Assembly (NCBI GenBank): GCA_003024985.2
Contig: PXIH01S0012923.1
Origin: Euperipatoides rowelli
Lineage: Eukaryota; Onychophora; Udeonychophora; Euonychophora; Peripatopsidae
Strand: one strand, 5' to 3'
Length of the DNA stretch: 10,749 nucleotides
The notes beneath the pieces were generated by a model, which saw only the letters and a program-made list of their open reading frames with translations, was not told where the DNA came from and made no database searches. A program made the position numbers and the translations under genes. Below are positions 6,383 to 10,749 of this stretch, piece after piece (the first letter of the stretch is position 1; every line of letters begins with the position of its first letter).

Positions 6383-7438
6383 TAATAAGGGGGATGTTTG
6401 GTCTCTGATTGCAAGCGTTCCAGACCACCTAGAGTTTATTTTAATGAGAAAAAAATTACATGATCTTTTTCTACATAAAAAATAAGTTTATTTTAAGAAA
6501 GAATAAATAGATAGTTTTAAAACTTGCATTATTATGATGGTATAGACAGAGCTGTCATGGTGGTTCCATCTATCAAATAAATTCCATCTTAATGTACAGT
6601 GCATAAGACTTTTGTCGATGTTAAAAAAATTATTTATTTCTTAATTTTAAATAAACTTTTAAACAAAAAAATACAAACAATTAAAGTATAATAATTAAAC
6701 TATAAAAAAAAAATCAGATTTTTATTCTAGTTATTTTTAAAGATAGAACAATGAAAATTTGGATATTTAAAGTAACAAACAAAATGCAAATTGCTTCTTT
6801 TTTTTAATAAATTGCTAAATCTTTTTTTTTTTTCAAAATGCTCATAAGTAAGATAATAAGATGTACTTCAATGTCATAGTAATGGTTTTATAATAAAAGA
6901 TAATAGTAAAATATGTCATCAAAACTGAATATTGTTTTTAAAAAATGGATTTTTTTCCCTTTCTCAAATTCAATCTTTAAAATTTTTAATACTTTAAACA
7001 TACATTAAATCTAAAAAACACAGTTTTAAAGCATATTTAATAAGGTTTCAGAAATGTATGGTTTTATAGTCCTATCTCCGAAAATAAAGGCACAGTTTAT
7101 TTTAAAGATGTTTAGTCAGAGATATTAAAGTTGCAGTGCATAAGTTTCAAGATATAGGTACTTAGTACTTGAAAATCAAGCAGTTTAAGCACCTATAGGT
7201 TAATAGCATTCTAATTAACATTTTTTTAGTAAGGAGAACCATTAATTAATTCCATCCAGGAATAATTAACGTGGTCAAAAATGACTTCAATGCTAATTCA
7301 ACATCTAAACAAAGGTTATTACAACTAAAATAAAATAGTTTATCATCAAATGAAGGTTCCTTCAATTGTATCCATGTTATGCCAGTCTTAAGTTTGGATT
7401 AAATTTCCAATAAAAGGATTGCTGTATTTTCTTAGGCC
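6383..7438. other. Gene-less AT-rich stretch
   Basis: No gene is supported. Just right of the transposon, TGGTCT (6399-6404) faces AGACCA (6422-6427) in a small GC-richer patch that recalls the GACCACC words of the 1690-2176 element. It may be a fragment of a related repeat. From 6460 to 7130 the sequence is almost entirely A/T-rich homopolymer-laden DNA. Confidence 0.6.
7154..7197. repeat. Imperfect 12-bp inverted repeat
   Basis: TATAGGTACTTA (7154-7165) faces TAAGCACCTATA (7186-7197) with one mismatch and a 20-base loop. It is isolated, and no transposon boundary or function is apparent. Confidence 0.6.
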
Positions 7439-7603
7439 CATGTTTCAAAGACAGGATTATTGAAGAAAAGCTAAGTAAATATATTTTGACAAAGACAACC
7501 GGGGATCGTAATCTTGACCAGGTTTACTCACATTCGTCATTCCTTTAGTTCATATCCAAGTCTGATTTTTATCAACGCTGCTGGGGTTGCAATAATGCTC
7601 TTA
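7439..7603 (+). pseudogene. Decayed fragment resembling a LINE endonuclease domain
   Basis: In one frame, codons up to about 7530 read a charged segment ending KTTGDRNLDQVYS. After a frameshift near 7528-7534 the next frame continues HIRHSFSSYPS and, after further residues, VAIMLL. This order recalls the C-terminal part of the exonuclease-endonuclease-phosphatase domain in non-LTR retrotransposons, where a T-x-G-(x)n-LD-x-x-Y segment is followed about 20 residues later by a catalytic SDH and a hydrophobic strand. The spacing from the Y to the hydrophobic strand is about right, but SDH itself reads AAG here, so the fragment would be catalytically dead. No reverse transcriptase is recognisable downstream. 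The open stretch 7514-7795 would start at TTG and should not be read as a gene. Identification is by eye from family memory and is tentative. Confidence 0.4.
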
Positions 7604-8813
7604 TTTATTAATTTCATTTTTATTCTCTGGATAAGTTGCCTCAGAGTTTTCAGTTTTTTTTGTCAAAATTTAGATACCAGCCCAAAAAAAAAGGTGACCA
7701 TCCTCTCAATTCCTATCTTATTCGTCCTCATTTCAAGGGGAGGCCAGGGCATGGTCGATAAAAATTTGAAATTAGATGCTGTTGAGGATAATTAAAATCA
7801 GTTTTAGATTTAAATATTGGTGATTTGGTGTAAAATCAAAGGATACGTTGTGACTTTTCCTGTATAGAAACCATTGGGGATTCTGATAATTGCAGCACCA
7901 CTTGTTGTTATCCAGCATGCGTCTATTAGGAAACAATAAAACCTTTGTGAGTTCACCTGCATCTTGCCACATATTGCTAACTACTTTATGAACTCAAAGC
8001 AAATAGCGACCATATCCCGTTTTGTTGAGCTAATATTTTCAAATCAACAACGAGAGTCCATTTTGCCTATCAATTTTCGTTTTCATTTTAATTAGTTAGC
8101 TAGGAGCAAATTATAAAATAAAAGCTTATTGTAAACATAATATGAATTTATGATCAAATAATTCATAAAAGAATATTTAAACAATTTTAATATTTTTGTA
8201 AAATATTGTTACCGGTACCGTGATTCATTTTATAAACTGAAGTTAAGATTTATTTATTATTTATTTATTGAATCAAAGATAACGAAGAATTAAATAAGAA
8301 AAAATAAATTAATAACGGTTGTTGAAATAACCTGAGATGGGAAACAAATTAATAGCATACATGCCTAGATAAGCAGGAAACCGTCGTCAGTCAGGTAGAC
8401 TACACATTGAATAATGAAATTTACCGCAAATCCATTGCCCAATTGTCATCACATCATGAATATGCTCATCACAAAGATGCAGCAGCAGCAATAAAATAAA
8501 TAAATTTCCCCCTTTCTTTTCTTAGAAAAAAGAATTAGGTTGAAGACAATGATGAAAGACATGAAACAAACACGCAGGCCTAAATAAGAAGGAACATTGA
8601 TGCTTCACTTGTAACCAGTGAAATACAACAAAGTCAAACAGATCCACTGCCCCAAGTGTCTACACTACATCTCTAAATCATTGCACCAAAAATAATTAAA
8701 TGAAGTAAAGATGATACTTATTAAAATCATAAAAAACTATTTGCAAGCAGAAAAGTCCAAGGGGCCATATTCGGCGCTACATATGTATATTACTGAAAAA
8801 TATATATACTATA
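7604..8813. other. Gene-less stretch, somewhat less AT-rich in its second half
   Basis: No gene is established. The minus-strand open stretch 7772-7972 and the plus-strand open stretch of about 49 codons ending near 8496 have mixed, protein-like composition but no recognisable domain. ACCGGTACCG at 8212-8221 is a local CpG-bearing motif, and a short ATTT-type microsatellite lies near 8250-8270. An acceptor-like site is listed at 8505-8525. Confidence 0.45.
8505..8525 (+). other. Splice-acceptor-like pyrimidine tract plus AG
   Basis: Nineteen consecutive pyrimidines (8505-8523) end directly at AG (8524-8525), a good match to a metazoan 3' splice site. The following sequence stays open in one frame only to a TAA at about 8585, giving a short basic peptide with no recognisable domain. 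It may be a chance match in AT-rich DNA. Confidence 0.25.
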
Positions 8814-8837
8814 CAGGCCTTGACACTAAGTTTTTAG

Positions 8838-8863
8838 ACTGATGGCGAAATCTTGCCATCAGT
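8838..8863. repeat. Perfect 9-bp hairpin module, left copy
   Basis: ACTGATGGC (8838-8846) faces GCCATCAGT (8855-8863) across an eight-base loop. It lies 24 bases inside the left end of the 8814-9230 element and is nearly the same as the module at 9131-9156. Confidence 0.9.
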
Positions 8864-9034
8864 TAAAGCGTACTGGCGGCATATGCAATATTCCAGCGGT
8901 AAACAGAAAATATAAAAACTTTAATAACCAGTACATTGTCAAAATTATAGAGTTAAACTAAGAATAATGTAATCTTTTTTTAAATTTTATTTTTGAAGTT
9001 GTATAAGCAAATGTCATACTGAGAATGAATTGAA

Positions 9035-9080
9035 CCACTAGAATTTTGTAAACTGTTAGTGGCCGATTAAAAATGAATCG
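9035..9080. repeat. Two small stem-loops in the transposon body
   Basis: CCACTA (9035-9040) faces TAGTGG (9057-9062), and CGATT (9064-9068) faces AATCG (9076-9080). Each is short and could be chance alone, but with the terminal modules they make the element unusually rich in stem-loops. Confidence 0.5.
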
Positions 9081-9130
9081 ACAGAAATTCGGACAGCAGC
9101 AGCTAAAGTGTTTTTATTATTATTATTTTA

Positions 9131-9168
9131 ATTGATGGCAAAAATATGCCATCAGTTGATAACAACTG
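9131..9168. repeat. Right hairpin module plus adjacent palindrome
   Basis: ATTGATGGC (9131-9139) faces GCCATCAGT (9148-9156), also with an eight-base loop and one G-T wobble. It overlaps a second hairpin, CAGTTG (9153-9158) facing CAACTG (9163-9168) across ATAA. Two copies of the same palindromic module in one element, one near each end, point to a functional part of the transposon ends, such as a protein-binding or strand-folding site. Confidence 0.85.
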
Positions 9169-9235
9169 ACAGCATTTAATGCATTTTGCTTGGCATATGT
9201 CCAACTTGCCGCCACTAGTGTAGAACACTGCTATA

Positions 9236-10749
9236 AATGTTTTATGTGTAGAGTATTCCAGTTTTAAAACGTGTTAAGTATTACACACTTTACAAAATAT
9301 AAACAACTAATCCAATACATTAAATTGTTCAATTTCAGTGATTCTAGATGTCCAAATTATGTATTAAAGAATAATATATTTAATTATATGATTTTAATTT
9401 TTCGATTAATTCATTTATTATTTTTAGATCAGTATATTTCAGCAGAAAGTTCTAATTAAAAATGAAGTATTATTATTTCACAGAAGTTTCCCTTTCCTGT
9501 CTTCTTACTAATTATTTAATCATGCAGTTAAACTAGAGTCCAGTTCTCATTTGCAATTCCGAAATTAGAATTTTTTCTGAGCATCAATTCTAATGTCACC
9601 AGTGAACTACAAAACCCAAGCAGATGTTTTGTTTTCACATAGAAATGACCTAAATATGATTAGTAATTTACTTTCTTTAAATGAGGTTTTAAATTTAGAT
9701 TTCAGGATGGCAGGCATTATTAGATTTCTAAAGATACCATGAAGTGAGATAACATGGCCCATTAAATGAATTTTGATCTTGGATTGTTCCTGGTCATGTG
9801 ACCTTTTCCCTTAATCAGGTCTTGAGTTCAGGATAGTTCCCACCTGCTGGGCACATTGATTAGTGTAACATTGTTGACAACCTGCTCATAGTTAAAAAGT
9901 TATGGAAAATAAAAATAAAGATTATCTTCTTGAGTACTGCCAGATTGTGCTAATAAACATTCTTTTTCCATCTCATACTTGACCTTCTATACAAATTATT
10001 GGGTTTTTATGTTTTTAATTACTTTTAGATCTTGCTGAAATTCATAAGAAAATTTTATGTATTCCAATTTAAAAGTTTTACTTTTGATTATTTTGTGTGG
10101 GCAAAGCAAAACAATAACAAAAAAGAAAAAAAGATGTATTTTACATTGAATTGTCAATTATGTGTGAGGAATGAAATATACATCATAAATCATTTTTAAC
10201 ACTTTGCCAATAAAGTTTTTATAAGTCAAGCATATGTTCAAACTATTTTAACTGTATTATATGAAACTCTCATGCAGTCGCTCCCTTGGTCTTTGATTTA
10301 GATCATGGTTAACCCTTTCATTCTGAAGCCGTAAAATGTGTATGAGGTCGATCCTTACAATCGAATCACAGTAGAATAAGGGCAATGCAACATTCTAAAT
10401 CAATTTTCCACTAAATTATTCCATCTCTTGACTATCATCTGGTTGGGGCCTAATTATTGCAAATCTTGATTATCATAAATACAAAAATTAGTTTGAAATA
10501 AAATACGTTTTTCAAACACGTGAAGAACTTGCAAATAATAGGCTATGAAACATTGAATACTTTTTTTTCTATTATGCTCAAAATTGCCCAAGGGACAGTA
10601 AATGTCAGTGATACTTGAGTTGAATGGGTCCAATCATATATTATAGGTTTAAATCTAGATTTTTTTTCATTTTAATATTTTGAAACATACGTTCTCTCAT
10701 TAAGTGATTTATATTTTTAATCATTTCTAAAATGGTTTTAGGAATTGGG
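9236..10749. other. Gene-less AT-rich right part of the window
   Basis: No gene, RNA gene or transposon end is supported. The open stretch 9271-9459 is hydrophobic only because the DNA is T-rich. GGTCATGTGACC (9792-9803) is a near-palindromic E-box-like site. A GC-richer patch at 10270-10390 carries a TTAACCCTTTCATTCTG segment like some dispersed-repeat ends, without a partner end that I can see. Confidence 0.55.
9564..9594. repeat. Perfect 9-bp inverted repeat
   Basis: ATTAGAATT (9564-9572) faces AATTCTAAT (9586-9594) across 13 bases. It is AT-rich and isolated, so chance is plausible. Confidence 0.6.

Larger units (their letters stand above)
8814..9230. mobile_element. 417-bp stem-loop-rich non-autonomous transposon, CTATA flanks
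   Basis: The left end CAGGCCTTGACACTA (8814-8828) and the reverse complement of the right end CAGTGTTCTACACTA (9216-9230) agree at 10 of 15 positions, including CAG and ACACTA. CTATA lies directly outside both ends (8809-8813 and 9231-9235), a possible 5-bp target duplication. Just inside each end is a similar hairpin module with ATGGC/GCCAT arms, and GGCGGCA-type words occur near both ends (8875 and, inverted, 9208). Other stem-loops fill the body. No protein is encoded. From memory, elements beginning CAGGG-like TTGACA followed by GCC/GGC hairpins are common in animal genomes, but I cannot fix the superfamily. A 5-bp duplication does not fit hAT (8 bp), so either the duplication or a hAT reading is wrong. 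Confidence 0.6.

Noticed and set aside
7271-7327. VVKNDFNAN-like reading that recalls the GDFN motif of LINE endonucleases
   Set aside because: It is in a different frame from the fossil at 7439-7603 and lies too far upstream for the usual spacing. A two- or three-residue match is not enough.
7514-7795. Longest open stretch, 93 codons, as a membrane protein gene
   Set aside because: It would start at TTG, not ATG. Its hydrophobic part reflects T-rich DNA, and its first third looks like part of the LINE endonuclease fossil, so it is not an independent gene.
7772-7972. Minus-strand open stretch of 66 codons with a CAG|GTGAAC donor-like site near its start
   Set aside because: Composition is mildly protein-like with several Trp and Cys, but no domain is recognisable, an in-frame stop lies just upstream, and no partner exon was found.
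9271-9459. Small hydrophobic protein
   Set aside because: Random-looking T-rich frame without motif, repeat or start context.
1-10749. tRNA or other classical RNA genes
   Set aside because: I looked by eye for B-box-like GWTCRANNC words paired with an A-box and cloverleaf arms on both strands and found no convincing case.

Overview
The window looks like gene-poor nuclear DNA from an animal, most likely an invertebrate. It is very AT-rich, full of A and T homopolymers, and no open frame exceeds about 93 codons. I see no bacterial operon, ribosome binding site, tRNA, rRNA or CRISPR array, and I support no intact protein gene. The animal assignment is inference, resting on the transposon types, the LINE-like protein fossil and the base composition. 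An unresolved base at 5900 shows this is assembled sequence. | The recognisable content is mostly short non-autonomous DNA transposons (MITE-like), five apparently unrelated elements covering roughly a quarter of the window. In order: a 704-bp element with TTAA flanks and terminal inverted repeats (TIRs) of about 130-140 bp (714-1417); a roughly 490-bp element built from degenerate GACCACC words (1690-2176); a 290-bp element with a perfect 21-bp-arm hairpin (3340-3629); a 579-bp element with near-perfect 42-bp TIRs and an internal array of a GAACATGTCC motif (5802-6380); and a 417-bp element made of small stem-loops, flanked by CTATA on both sides (8814-9230). | Between them lie a mirror-symmetric polypyrimidine tract (2888-2928), a GC-rich double hairpin (4612-4660), two isolated hairpins near the left edge, and a weakly preserved, frameshifted fragment resembling the endonuclease domain of a non-LTR retrotransposon (about 7439-7603). 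The rest is AT-rich DNA in which I see no gene. | The most interesting object is the 5802-6380 element. The word repeated inside it and built into both TIRs fits the p53-family half-site consensus RRRCWWGYYY. Five copies match at all ten positions and two at nine. It may be an iterated transposase-binding site that happens to look like a p53 site, or a mobile element that spreads p53-type sites. The sequence alone cannot separate these.
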